This document shows positions 25,992-33,584 of a stretch of DNA of 64,000 nt, piece after piece. The notes beneath the pieces were generated by a model. That model had not been told where the DNA came from. It searched no databases and saw only the letters and a program-made list of their open reading frames with translations. Made by a program: the position numbers and the translations under genes. The first letter of the stretch is position 1, and every line of letters starts with the position of its first letter. The DNA comes from Deltaproteobacteria bacterium (lineage in GTDB: Bacteria; Desulfobacterota; Syntrophia; Syntrophales; UBA5619), in contig JAJFTY010000239.1 in assembly GCA_021372695.1 (NCBI GenBank), forward strand, positions 76,851 through 140,850. Direction: 5' to 3'.

Positions 25992-28900
25992 TTACACTTC
26001 CGCGTCGCAGCGCAGGCAGCGAGCCGACTCCTTGAGCGCCTCCTCGACGGTGAAGCCCAGCTCCACCTCAATGAAGCTCTTCTTCCGCTCGGCGCCGTGA
26101 AGCTCCGGCATCTTGGTCTGCGGCGCCTCGGGGTTCTCCTCATCCAGGATGAAGGGAATGACGATCTTCTCTTCCGCCGGCTTCTCGTATGCCGGTTCGC
26201 CGTTCTTCACGCGGATGGCGGCGTCGATGTCGTCGGCCGCCTGATGTCCGGCGCCAATGGCCCCGATAACCGTATCGGGACCCGTCAGCGCATCACCGCC
26301 CGCGTAGAATTTCGGATTCGTCGTCTGGGAGGCGCTTCCCTTGGCCAGATCGAAGGTATCCCATTTGTTGACCGATATGCCGCTCTCCTTGGGCACGAAC
26401 GACATGTCGGGAACCTGGCCGATGGCGGCGATGATGGCATCCACGCCAAGCGTAAAGTCCGAGCCCTCGATGGGAACGGGCCGCTTGCGGCCGCTCCGGT
26501 CGAAATCGCCCAGCTTCATGCGTTGGCAGGCGATGCCGCTGACCTTGCCGCCCTTCTCCACGATTTTGACCGGCGCCACGAGGAACTCGATCTTGATACC
26601 CTCCTCTTCGGCCGCAACGATCTCCTCGACGGCCGCGGGCATGTCCTTGCGTTCGCGGCGGTAGAGGATGGTGACGTCCGCCCCGAGGCGGGCCGCGCAG
26701 CGGGCCGCATCGATCGCGGAGTTGCCGCCGCCGATGACCGCCACCTTCGAGCCGAGGCTCTTCTTGCCCTTTGTCCACGCCTCTTCATTTGCGTTGAAAT
26801 CCCGGAGGAATTCGACGCCGCCGTAGACGCCCTTGAGCTCCTCGCCCGGGACGGCCATCTTCTGGCTCTTGTGGGCGCCTGGGGCCAGATACACGTAGTC
26901 AAACTCCTTCTCCAGCGTCGTGAAGGCGATGTCCTTGCCGACGCGGGTCTTGCATTTGATCTCCACGCCAAGGGCGCGGACATCGTCGATCTCCCTGGCA
27001 AGGATGTCACGCGGCAGACGGTAGGAGGGAATCGCCCAGCGGAGCATTCCGCCCGGCTCGGAGAGTTCCTCGAACACCGTCACCTTGTAGCCGCGCAGCG
27101 CCAGGTCCCTGGCTGCCGTCAAACCGGCCGGGCCGGCGCCGACCACGGCGATCTTCTCATTGCGGCTGACCGCGGGCGCTTCGACCTTGGGCCGCGGGGC
27201 GTTGTCGGAGATGAACCGCTTCAGGAACTTGATCGCGATCGGCTCGTCCATTTTCCCGCGCCGGCACTTCGACTGGCACTTGTGGTCGCAGACGCGCCCG
27301 CAGACCGACGGGAAGGGGTTCGTCCGGAGCATCACCTTGTAGGCGTCCTCGAACCGGTTCTCCCGGATCAGGGCGATGTAGGACGGAATGTCCATCCCGA
27401 CCGGGCAGGTGTGCTGGCAGGGCGACTTGAACAGGGCCGTACAGACGGCCGCCGAGCAGCGGTGGTTGTAGATGTGGTCCTCATACTCCTTGCGGAAGTA
27501 CCGGAGCGTGCTCAGGACCGGATTCGGGGCCGTCTGGCCAAGGCCGCAGAGGGAGGCGTCCTTGATGATGGCCGCCATCTCCTCCAGGGTCTCGATGTCG
27601 CCCTTCTTCCCCTTGCCCTGGGTGATGTTGGTCAGGATCTCCAGCATCCTCTTGGTCCCTTCGCGGCAGGGGGTGCACTTCCCGCAGGACTCGTCCTGGC
27701 AGAAGTCCATGAAGAAGCGCGCCATATCGACCGCACAGGAGTCTTCGTTCATGACGATCATTCCGCCCGATCCCATGATCGCGCCCAACTCCGCCACCTT
27801 CTCGTAATCGATCGGGGCGTTCAGGTGCTGCACGGGGATCATCCCGCCCGAGGGCCCGCCGAGCTGCGCGGCCTTGAACCTTTTTCCCTTGGGGATACCG
27901 CCGCCGATGTCGAAGACGATGGTGCCCAGCGGCGTTCCCATCGGGACCTCGACGAGGCCGACGTTGTTGACGTCGCCGGTGAGGGCGAAGACCTTGGTCC
28001 CCTTGCTTTTCTCCGTGCCGACGCTGGCATACCACGCGCCGCCGCGGAGCATGATCTGGCCGATGTTTGCCAGGGTCTCAACGTTATTCAGGATGCTCGG
28101 CTTCTGCCAGAGGCCCGCCACGGCGGGGAAGGGGGGGCGGGGCCTCGGCATGCCGCGTTTCCCCTCGATCGAGGTCATCAGCGCCGTTTCCTCGCCGCAG
28201 ACGAAGGCGCCGGCGCCCTGGTAGATCTCGAGATCAAAGTCGAAGCCGGTCCCCAGGATGTCCTTTCCCAGAAGGCCGTACTCTTTGGCCTGGCTGATGG
28301 CGATGTTCAGGCGATGGATGGCGAGCGGGTATTCGGCCCGGCAGTAGATGTAGCCCTGGTGAGCGCCGATCGCCTTGGCGGCGATGGTCATTCCCTCCAG
28401 GACCGCATGTGGATCGGCTTCCAGGACGCTGCGGTCCATGAAGGCACCCGGATCTCCTTCGTCGGCGTTGCAGAGGACATACTTCACCTCACCCGGCGAA
28501 CCGGCGGCGAACTTCCATTTCATGCCCGTGGGGAAACCGGCGCCTCCCCGGCCCCGCAGGCCCGAATCGAGGACCTCCTTGACGATCTGGTCCGGCGTCA
28601 TCTCGGTCAGGGCCTTGGCCATACCGGCATAGCCGTCCCGGGCGATGTATTCGTCGATCTTCTCCGGATCGATCAGGCCGCGGTTTCTGAGCACGCGCAC
28701 ATTCTGAAGGGCGAAGAAGGGAATATCCTGCATCGTGGGGATGATCCCGGCTGTAATGGGCTCCCGGTAGAGCAGTCTTTCAAGAAGGCGCCCCTTGACG
28801 AGGTGCTCTTCGACCAGCTCGGGGACATCCTCCGGTTTGATCTGCATGTAGATGACGCCCTCGGGATAGACGACCATGATGGGTCCCATGGCGCAGAAAC

Positions 28901-29048
28901 CGTTGCAGCCGGTCTCTACGAGCTTGATTTCATCGGAGAGGCCCCGTTTGTCCAGTTCGGCGACCAGCTCCTTCTTGACCGCGATGCTTCCCGATGCGTG
29001 ACAGCCTGTTCCTCCGCAGAGCAACAGATGCGAACGAAATACTTTCAT
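25992..29048 (-). CDS. hydB: HydB/NuoF-like flavoprotein fused to an NfnB/GltD-like NAD(P) oxidoreductase
   Basis: A 1018-residue fusion. Residues 1-95 are a thioredoxin-like [2Fe-2S] domain (LLLCGGTGCHASG, VETGCNGFCAMGP). Residues 100-540 are a NuoF module with FMN/NADH motifs GLRGRGGAGFPTGMKW and CNADEGDPGAFMDR, then the cluster motif SCGKCTPCREG (about 453). Residues 545-625 form a GltD-type [4Fe-4S] domain (CQHTCPVGMD, VCGRVCDHKCQSKC). Residues 628-975 are an FAD/NAD(P) oxidoreductase (VVGAGPAGLTAA, VIGGGNSAIDAA, YAGGDAL). Typical HydB ends after the NuoF part and its ferredoxin tail, so the second half adds a second flavin and pyridine-nucleotide site. The ATG at 29048 is chosen over GTG 29069. 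Confidence 0.93.
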   Translation of the reverse strand: MKVFRSHLLLCGGTGCHASGSIAVKKELVAELDKRGLSDEIKLVETGCNGFCAMGPIMVVYPEGVIYMQIKPEDVPELVEEHLVKGRLLERLLYREPITAGIIPTMQDIPFFALQNVRVLRNRGLIDPEKIDEYIARDGYAGMAKALTEMTPDQIVKEVLDSGLRGRGGAGFPTGMKWKFAAGSPGEVKYVLCNADEGDPGAFMDRSVLEADPHAVLEGMTIAAKAIGAHQGYIYCRAEYPLAIHRLNIAISQAKEYGLLGKDILGTGFDFDLEIYQGAGAFVCGEETALMTSIEGKRGMPRPRPPFPAVAGLWQKPSILNNVETLANIGQIMLRGGAWYASVGTEKSKGTKVFALTGDVNNVGLVEVPMGTPLGTIVFDIGGGIPKGKRFKAAQLGGPSGGMIPVQHLNAPIDYEKVAELGAIMGSGGMIVMNEDSCAVDMARFFMDFCQDESCGKCTPCREGTKRMLEILTNITQGKGKKGDIETLEEMAAIIKDASLCGLGQTAPNPVLSTLRYFRKEYEDHIYNHRCSAAVCTALFKSPCQHTCPVGMDIPSYIALIRENRFEDAYKVMLRTNPFPSVCGRVCDHKCQSKCRRGKMDEPIAIKFLKRFISDNAPRPKVEAPAVSRNEKIAVVGAGPAGLTAARDLALRGYKVTVFEELSEPGGMLRWAIPSYRLPRDILAREIDDVRALGVEIKCKTRVGKDIAFTTLEKEFDYVYLAPGAHKSQKMAVPGEELKGVYGGVEFLRDFNANEEAWTKGKKSLGSKVAVIGGGNSAIDAARCAARLGADVTILYRRERKDMPAAVEEIVAAEEEGIKIEFLVAPVKIVEKGGKVSGIACQRMKLGDFDRSGRKRPVPIEGSDFTLGVDAIIAAIGQVPDMSFVPKESGISVNKWDTFDLAKGSASQTTNPKFYAGGDALTGPDTVIGAIGAGHQAADDIDAAIRVKNGEPAYEKPAEEKIVIPFILDEENPEAPQTKMPELHGAERKKSFIEVELGFTVEEALKESARCLRCDAEV

Positions 29049-29128
29049 GTGGGTTTCATCCTCCTTCACAGGTGGTTATCTTTTTCGGCGGGGCTCCCGT
29101 TGCCGGAAACTGAGCCGTTCAGGTCTCT

Positions 29129-29512
29129 CTATTTAACGACTTCGGCGCCCTTGGCCAGGACGAAGGGGGTCTGGATCTCGCCCTCCAGAACATGTCGTTT
29201 GAAAATCTGCCTCATCTTGAGCGGGTTGACATATTCATACTTGATCGGTTCCTGGCCGAGGATTTCGACGGTGACGAGCGGCTCCCGGCTGCAAAGCCCC
29301 ATACATCCGGAAGTGGTGACGATGACGTCGGTCTTGCCCGACTCCTCGATTTCCTTCATCAGGGAATCCATGACCTCCTTGGCTCCGGAGGCGATCCCGC
29401 AGGTTCCCATATGGACCGTGACTCTTACCCGATTGAAACCATCGCGCAGGGCGGTCTCCGAATGAACCCTCTCCTTGATTTTTTTCAGATCTTCGATCTT
29501 CAGTTTGGCCAT
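29129..29512 (-). CDS. Thioredoxin-like [2Fe-2S] protein
   Basis: A 127-residue protein of the thioredoxin-like [2Fe-2S] ferredoxin family. Cluster ligands are in HMGTCGIASG and TSGCMGLCSREP. An N-terminal helix (MAKLKIEDLKKIKERV) precedes the fold. Such proteins sit between NuoE- and NuoF-like genes in many bifurcating hydrogenase operons and probably relay electrons within the complex (HydD-like). Spacing is 13 bases from hydC and about 80 to hydB. Only three Cys are obvious in the two motifs, so the full ligand set is uncertain. Confidence 0.88.
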   Translation of the reverse strand: MAKLKIEDLKKIKERVHSETALRDGFNRVRVTVHMGTCGIASGAKEVMDSLMKEIEESGKTDVIVTTSGCMGLCSREPLVTVEILGQEPIKYEYVNPLKMRQIFKRHVLEGEIQTPFVLAKGAEVVK

Positions 29513-29525
29513 AATTTTTACCTCG

Positions 29526-30020
29526 CTAAGTGTATTGGCTGATCACGTCTTTGAGTTTCGAGGGCTTCATCCTGCCGTGGACATCCTCGTCGACGACCAC
29601 CACCGGTCCCAGGCCACAGGCGCCCAGACAGCGGACCGTCTCATAGGTGAAGCGCCTGTCCGGAGTGGTTCCGCCTTCCTCCACGTTGAACTCCTTCCGG
29701 ACCGCATCCCCGATCGCCTTGCCGCCGCGGACGTAGCAGGCGGTTCCGAGACAGACGCGAAGCGTATGGCGGCCTCTGGGGGTCATCGTGAAGAACGAAT
29801 AGAAGGTGACCACGCCGTAGACACGGCTGAAGGGGAGGTTCAACCCCTTGGCGACCCTTTTCTGAACGGAAACGGGCAGGTATTCCAGCGCCACCTGAGC
29901 CTCCTCCAGAACGGGGATCAGTCCCCCCGGCTTTCCTCTGTGCTTGGCGATGATTGCGTCGAGCTTCGCAACCTGTTCTGCACTGAACTCTTTCAACAAC
30001 TCACTGTTATCCACGTTCAT
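29526..30020 (-). CDS. hydC: NuoE-like [2Fe-2S] subunit of the hydrogenase (HydC)
   Basis: A 164-residue NuoE/HydC protein. A helical N-terminal part (GLIPVLEEAQVALEYLPV) is followed by a thioredoxin-like domain with [2Fe-2S] ligands in VCLGTACYVRGG and TVRCLGACGLGPVVVVDE. Length and pattern are typical. AAGGAGG lies nine bases before the ATG. It follows the HATPase gene by 5 bases and precedes the [2Fe-2S] protein and hydB, marking the change from regulatory to structural genes in the operon. Confidence 0.94.
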   Translation of the reverse strand: MNVDNSELLKEFSAEQVAKLDAIIAKHRGKPGGLIPVLEEAQVALEYLPVSVQKRVAKGLNLPFSRVYGVVTFYSFFTMTPRGRHTLRVCLGTACYVRGGKAIGDAVRKEFNVEEGGTTPDRRFTYETVRCLGACGLGPVVVVDEDVHGRMKPSKLKDVISQYT

Positions 30021-30025
30021 GTATG

Positions 30026-30601
30026 CTATCCTCCTTCGAAATGATGAGAGCTTCTTGCCTCTGTTCCGATTTCATTCAGTCCTTCCACAAGATGCTGGCG
30101 GACAAATTTCAGTACTTCAACATGATTGATCGGTATGTCACCGATCTCGCTCCGGATCTCCCGCGTGTCGAGCGTGAAGAGGCTGCCGTCGCAATCGTGC
30201 CGGTAAACGAAATCCACGCCCGCGTTGCCGGCGATCAGGGCCAGGATCGAGCCCGTCACATCGCCCAGCGGCTGGCGGTCGATGTGGCTGAGCCGGAATT
30301 CCACTGCGACCCGTGTTCCCACCCCCTCGCGCGATTCGATCGCAAAAAGACCGCCGGCCCTCTCCGCCGCTTCGGCAAGCATCGGCAGCCCCAGGCCGAC
30401 CCGACGGACCTTCTTGGAGGTGTAAAAGGGGTCCATCGCTCTTTTCACGGTTGCCTCATCCATACCCGAGCCATCGTCCCGGATTTCGATCGAGAGGCGG
30501 TCATTCTTCCGGCTTTCGTTGATGTCGATGAACACCGTCTTCGCCCCGGCCCTGACCGAGTTCTCGGCAATATCCAGAATGTGCAGCGCCAGCTCCAGCA
30601 T
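30026..30601 (-). CDS. Histidine-kinase-like ATPase domain protein
   Basis: A 191-residue protein that is essentially a GHKL ATPase domain: N-box in ALHILDIAENSVRAGA, G1 box RDDGSGMD, and G2 VGLGLPMLAEAAERAGG. A short C-terminal tail follows. No dimerisation/His phosphoacceptor domain or membrane segment is present. The ATG at 30601 overlaps the PHP-gene stop (TGATG), so translation is coupled. Such orphan ATPases recur upstream of bifurcating hydrogenase genes with DRTGG and PHP proteins, and a regulatory phosphotransfer role is probable but unproven. Confidence 0.85.
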   Translation of the reverse strand: MLELALHILDIAENSVRAGAKTVFIDINESRKNDRLSIEIRDDGSGMDEATVKRAMDPFYTSKKVRRVGLGLPMLAEAAERAGGLFAIESREGVGTRVAVEFRLSHIDRQPLGDVTGSILALIAGNAGVDFVYRHDCDGSLFTLDTREIRSEIGDIPINHVEVLKFVRQHLVEGLNEIGTEARSSHHFEGG

Positions 30602-31341
30602 CAGAAACCCGCTATGCAGCGGCCTCCCTGTCTGGAAAATGCCAACTTCAGTTCCCGTACCGACGGCTCCTCCAGGAAGAGTTCCGTAAATCCCTTTCCG
30701 ATCTCCTCGCACCGATGGGCGTCGGATGATGTCAAAAAAGGGTATCCCGCAAGTTCGGGGTACTTCTTGCGGGCCCCCGCCAGCCCTGTTCTTCGGGAGA
30801 TCTCCAGCGCGTCAAAAGGGATCTCCGGATCGATAAAACCGAGTTGACTTATCACACTGAAGCTCTCGCGGTCAACATGAGAAGCGACCGCGACCCCGCG
30901 GAGGTCGTGGACCCTGCTGACCAGATCCGCCAGAGCCAATTCGGTGGCCCCGATCAGCAGACGGTCATTGAATCCCTCGACCTCGTCCAACTCGTTCACG
31001 ATGGCCTGGCAGCCGAAGCGGTTCTCGTCGTTCTTCCCGGGCAGATGGGAATAGACCATCTCCTGAAGCCGCCGTAGACTTTCCATGGTGTCAAAGAGCG
31101 CAAGCAGATGGACCTCCTCCCGGCTTGTGATCTCCATGCCGGGGAGGACAGCCACTCCCTGTCCCCGCGCCGCCCGGATCACATAGGGGACATTTTCCGA
31201 TGCGTTGTGATCGCAAATGGCGATCATGTCCAGCTTCTCGGCCACCGCCCGTGCGATCACGGCGCTCGGGTACATCTCCAGGCCGGCGCAGGGCGAAAGG
31301 CAGGTATGCACGTGGAGATCGCAACGAAAGGCCCTGATCAT
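30601..31341 (-). CDS. PHP-domain metal-dependent phosphoesterase
   Basis: A 246-residue PHP-family protein. Metal-binding motifs are visible: DLHVHTCLSPC at the N-terminus, AICDHNASEN, LPGMEITSREEVHLLALF, ASHVDRESF and SSDAHRCEEIG. The family hydrolyses phosphoesters; the substrate here is unknown. It is co-transcribed with the HATPase gene (1-base overlap of stop and start) and lies 33 bases after a DRTGG gene. Clustering with hydrogenase genes suggests a nucleotide or phosphoprotein signalling role. Confidence 0.88.
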   Translation of the reverse strand: MIRAFRCDLHVHTCLSPCAGLEMYPSAVIARAVAEKLDMIAICDHNASENVPYVIRAARGQGVAVLPGMEITSREEVHLLALFDTMESLRRLQEMVYSHLPGKNDENRFGCQAIVNELDEVEGFNDRLLIGATELALADLVSRVHDLRGVAVASHVDRESFSVISQLGFIDPEIPFDALEISRRTGLAGARKKYPELAGYPFLTSSDAHRCEEIGKGFTELFLEEPSVRELKLAFSRQGGRCIAGF

Positions 31342-31374
31342 CTTCCGGAGGATGCCCCTTTCCCGCCGCGATGG

Positions 31375-31719
31375 TTACGCCTTCCGCGGGCCGATCATCT
31401 CATAGATCCTGCCTGCCAATTCGAAAGCCGGCAAATCCGCCGTGAAAAGCGGAATGTTTTCTGCGACGGCCTTCTGCAACGTGTCTTCCGCCGGTTCGGC
31501 GCCCCGGACCAGGATGATTCCCGCCAGGTCTTTGAGGCTGGCGACCGCAACGATATTCTGATGGATCTGGCGGGTGATCCAGAGATCCCCCTCACGGCCA
31601 TTGGCCATGACATCGCTCAGGAGATCGCCGACATATCCTCCTTGGACCTCGATCCCGAGCCTGCTGCCGCCGGACTTCACCTCGAGCTGCAATGCCTGTA
31701 CGATGGTTTCCAGATTCAT
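31375..31719 (-). CDS. DRTGG-domain protein (third copy)
   Basis: A 114-residue single-domain protein with the DRTGG pattern (GGYVGDLLSDVMANGREGDLWIT, then AGIILVRGAEPAEDTLQKAVAENIPLF, then FELAGRIYEM). It differs more from the two upstream copies than they do from each other. DRTGG domains occur with CBS domains and in phosphotransacetylases and probably bind small ligands; function here is unknown. It sits between the RsbW-like ATPase and the PHP gene. Confidence 0.85.
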   Translation of the reverse strand: MNLETIVQALQLEVKSGGSRLGIEVQGGYVGDLLSDVMANGREGDLWITRQIHQNIVAVASLKDLAGIILVRGAEPAEDTLQKAVAENIPLFTADLPAFELAGRIYEMIGPRKA

Positions 31720-31734
31720 GGATCTCTTCTCCTG

Positions 31735-32187
31735 TCAGCGCTCCGGTTCCTTTTGGAGATGAATGATCATCTTCAGGCGGGTCCCGCTCCCCACATCGGA
31801 TGAGATGTGGAAGATATCCGAGAAGTTGCGGATGTTGTTCAGTCCCATGCCCGCGCCGAAGCCCATCTCCCGGATCTTGTCGGTGGCGGTGGACCAGCCC
31901 TGCTGCATGGCCAGGCGGATGTCGGAAATCCCCGGCCCCTCGTCCACGGCCTCGATCACGACGTGTTCCGGCATCACCTGGAGAGAGATGACGCCGTGCC
32001 GGGCATAGGAAACGATGTTGATCTCCGATTCATAGGTGATGATGGCCGCCATCCGAACCACGTCATTCTCGATGCTCATCTCTTTGAGGATGGACTTGAT
32101 CCTTCCGGAAACCCGCCCCGCATCGTCAAAATTGCCTCCATCGACGGAGAACCTGCTCTCGTAGGGCCATTTTTCACAAGCGGACAC
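31735..32187 (-). CDS. RsbW-like ATP-binding (anti-sigma-type) protein
   Basis: A protein of about 150 residues with a GHKL fold of the anti-sigma regulatory factor type. It has ITYESEINIVSYA (N-box region), VIEAVDEGPGISDIRLAMQQG, STATDKIREMGFGAGMGLNNI (G-box) and a terminal GTRLKMIIH strand. The start is uncertain: GTG 32187, GTG 32196 and ATG 32232 are in frame. GTG 32187 is chosen because upstream residues are Arg-rich and unlike the family. The start overlaps the preceding DRTGG gene. It may partner the DRTGG proteins as a kinase or switch protein. Confidence 0.8.
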   Translation of the reverse strand: MSACEKWPYESRFSVDGGNFDDAGRVSGRIKSILKEMSIENDVVRMAAIITYESEINIVSYARHGVISLQVMPEHVVIEAVDEGPGISDIRLAMQQGWSTATDKIREMGFGAGMGLNNIRNFSDIFHISSDVGSGTRLKMIIHLQKEPER

Positions 32188-32548
32188 GTCGCCCACCCAT
32201 CTTCTGCGCCGAACCGACGATCCCCTTTTCATACAGACGGCCCGCCGATTCAAACAGAATAAACTTGGTCGCGAGAACCGGAATATTCTTATCCATTGCG
32301 GCACGGAGGGTTTCCGGGGGCGGTTTCTTTCCTCGAACCAGGATGATGGCGGCGATGTCGAGCACGTCGGCCGTACGGATGACCTGGGGATTGGTCAAGC
32401 CCGTCAGCAGAAGGCACCCTGAATCTGCGAAGGCGAGCACGTCGCTCATGAGGTCGGCGGCAAAGGCGGTACGGACCTCCATGTCGAGTTTTTCCGCCCC
32501 GACCAGCACTTCGGCATCCAGGATTTTCTGTACATCACGCAGACGCAA
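32174..32548 (-). CDS. DRTGG-domain protein (second copy)
   Basis: A 124-residue DRTGG protein. The start is TTG 32548 with AAGGA eight bases upstream. Its core (AAFAADLMSDVLAFA-like, then NPQVIRTADVLDIAAIILVRGK) is very close to the first copy, as expected from tandem duplication. The last 12 or so residues are Arg-rich and overlap the next gene. Role unknown; part of the hydrogenase-linked regulatory module. Confidence 0.85.
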   Translation of the reverse strand: MRLRDVQKILDAEVLVGAEKLDMEVRTAFAADLMSDVLAFADSGCLLLTGLTNPQVIRTADVLDIAAIILVRGKKPPPETLRAAMDKNIPVLATKFILFESAGRLYEKGIVGSAQKMGGRRVRL

Positions 32549-32567
32549 GATCCACTTCCTTCACAGG

Positions 32568-32657
32568 TCACCGGCCCTCCCTCCGCGCATGAGTGGCGAA
32601 AGCGGGCAGATTTTCAATATCGTGACGGCAATCCGAGCAGGGGTACCAATCGATCAC
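32568..32657 (-). CDS. Possible 29-residue CxxCxH micro-ORF
   Basis: In the 120-base gap between two DRTGG genes the minus strand reads GTG 32657 to TGA 32568 as a 29-residue peptide starting VIDWYPCSDCRHDIENL. The CxxCxH pattern looks like half a zinc or Fe-S site. The ribosome-binding site is poor (AAAGAG directly abuts the GTG), so translation is doubtful. It may be a remnant of a larger gene. Confidence 0.25.
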   Translation of the reverse strand: MIDWYPCSDCRHDIENLPAFATHARREGR

Positions 32658-32668
32658 CTCTTTGTATG

Positions 32669-33010
32669 TTATGCTCCCCGCAGTCCTCTGGCATACAGAA
32701 GACCTGCCACTTCGAATTGCGGCAGCCGCGTTGCCAGTATCGGAACATGGAGCTCCCGGGCCAGTTGAATCACCTCTTTCGCAGGGATTTTCCCGTTGAT
32801 CATGATGATGGCCGCAATATTCATGACGTCCGACGTTCTGATCACCTGCGGGCTCGTCATCCGGGTGAGGAGAATGGCGCCCGCCATTCCGAAAGCCAGC
32901 AGATCGCTCATCGTGTCGGCGGCAAAGGCGGCTGTCAATTCTCGGTCCGTCCCTTCTCCGTCGACCAGAATCTCGGCATCCAGCAGCTGACTGATTTCAG
33001 GGAGTTTCAT
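32669..33010 (-). CDS. DRTGG-domain protein (first copy)
   Basis: A 113-residue protein made of one DRTGG domain (LLDAEILVDGEGTDRE, then AAFAADTMSDLLAFG, then SPQVIRTSDVMNIAAIIMINGK, ending with VAGLLYARGLRGA). The ATG at 33010 has AAGGA eight bases upstream; the frame is open to 33100 but that part is unlike the family. It is the first gene of the operon, about 107 bases downstream of the predicted sigma-54 start. Confidence 0.87.
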   Translation of the reverse strand: MKLPEISQLLDAEILVDGEGTDRELTAAFAADTMSDLLAFGMAGAILLTRMTSPQVIRTSDVMNIAAIIMINGKIPAKEVIQLARELHVPILATRLPQFEVAGLLYARGLRGA

Positions 33011-33127
33011 GGTCGTTTTCCTTATATAAACGTCCGTGCACCGATCGAAACCGTGGCACGAGCAATCGTTCAGTCTCTTTCCGATCCCGGAATGGCGCAA
33101 CCATCCCTATCGAAGAAGTTGATTACA

Positions 33128-33143
33128 GCAAATTGAATGCCAA
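33128..33143 (-). promoter_or_regulatory. Putative sigma-54 (RpoN) promoter of the hydrogenase operon
   Basis: On the minus strand TTGGCATTCAATTTGC runs from 33143 to 33128. It has the -24 GG and -12 GC separated by exactly the ten bases required, and matches TGGCAY-N5-TTGCW at nearly every conserved position. The start would lie near 33116, giving a leader of about 107 bases to the first DRTGG gene. rpoN itself is at 40040-41503. Confidence 0.65.
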
Positions 33144-33386
33144 GATGAAAAAGAGCCCCGGCCGGAAGAGGATCATCCCGATCCCGTGCCGGTCGCCTGT
33201 CCGACCCACTTCAGACCCGCCGACCCAGGCGTGACGGGAAAGCCCCGGAACATCGAAAAGCTCTTATTTCGGAAGAGAAAGTGCGATTTCCGCACTCGAC
33301 GAAGTCAAGATTTTGAGAGAACAGGCACCGGCGTGACGAGATCCGCCTGTGCGCAGTCAGCACTTCGTGTGCCATCCCAGAACGCC

Positions 33387-33437
33387 TTGTTGCCTGCAAC
33401 AAATTTCGTCGTCCCCCTATCACAAACCCCCGGGGGT
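33387..33437. other. Two short palindromes in the hyd-xerD intergenic region
   Basis: The gap from 33011 to 33584 has no convincing gene; the frame open upstream of xerD does not look coding. It holds the sigma-54 element, a 16-base palindrome TTGTTGCCTGCAACAA (33387-33402, 2-base centre mismatch) and a perfect 12-base palindrome ACCCCCGGGGGT (33426-33437). Both lie 240-320 bases upstream of the sigma-54 element, where enhancer-binding proteins usually bind. Identity of any binding protein is unknown. Confidence 0.4.
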
Positions 33438-33584
33438 GTCAACACATTTTTGCGCATTCTTCATCCAGAAGCCATCGAAATCTCGAATGTTTTAATCGAT
33501 GCTCCTTTGTCGGGTCCGGTTCTCCAAAAGGGTTCCGACAAAAAGTCTTTGCTTCTCCATGGCATTTACGTTAGAAAAAACCGC

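Noticed and set aside
26097..29465. Very long open frame (1122 codons) on the plus strand
   Set aside because: It is antisense to the hydB fusion and the [2Fe-2S] gene, lacks any family motif and is rich in Arg/Asp/His, as expected from the reverse of a GC-rich coding strand.
33415..33442. Sigma-70 promoter (TTGACA at 33442-33437, minus strand)
   Set aside because: The hexamer at 17-base spacing is TAGGGG, a poor -10, and the sigma-54 site nearer the operon is a far better match.
33186..33584. N-terminal extension of XerD
   Set aside because: The 133 extra codons have no similarity to the family and no ribosome-binding site; the internal ATG gives a normal-length recombinase.
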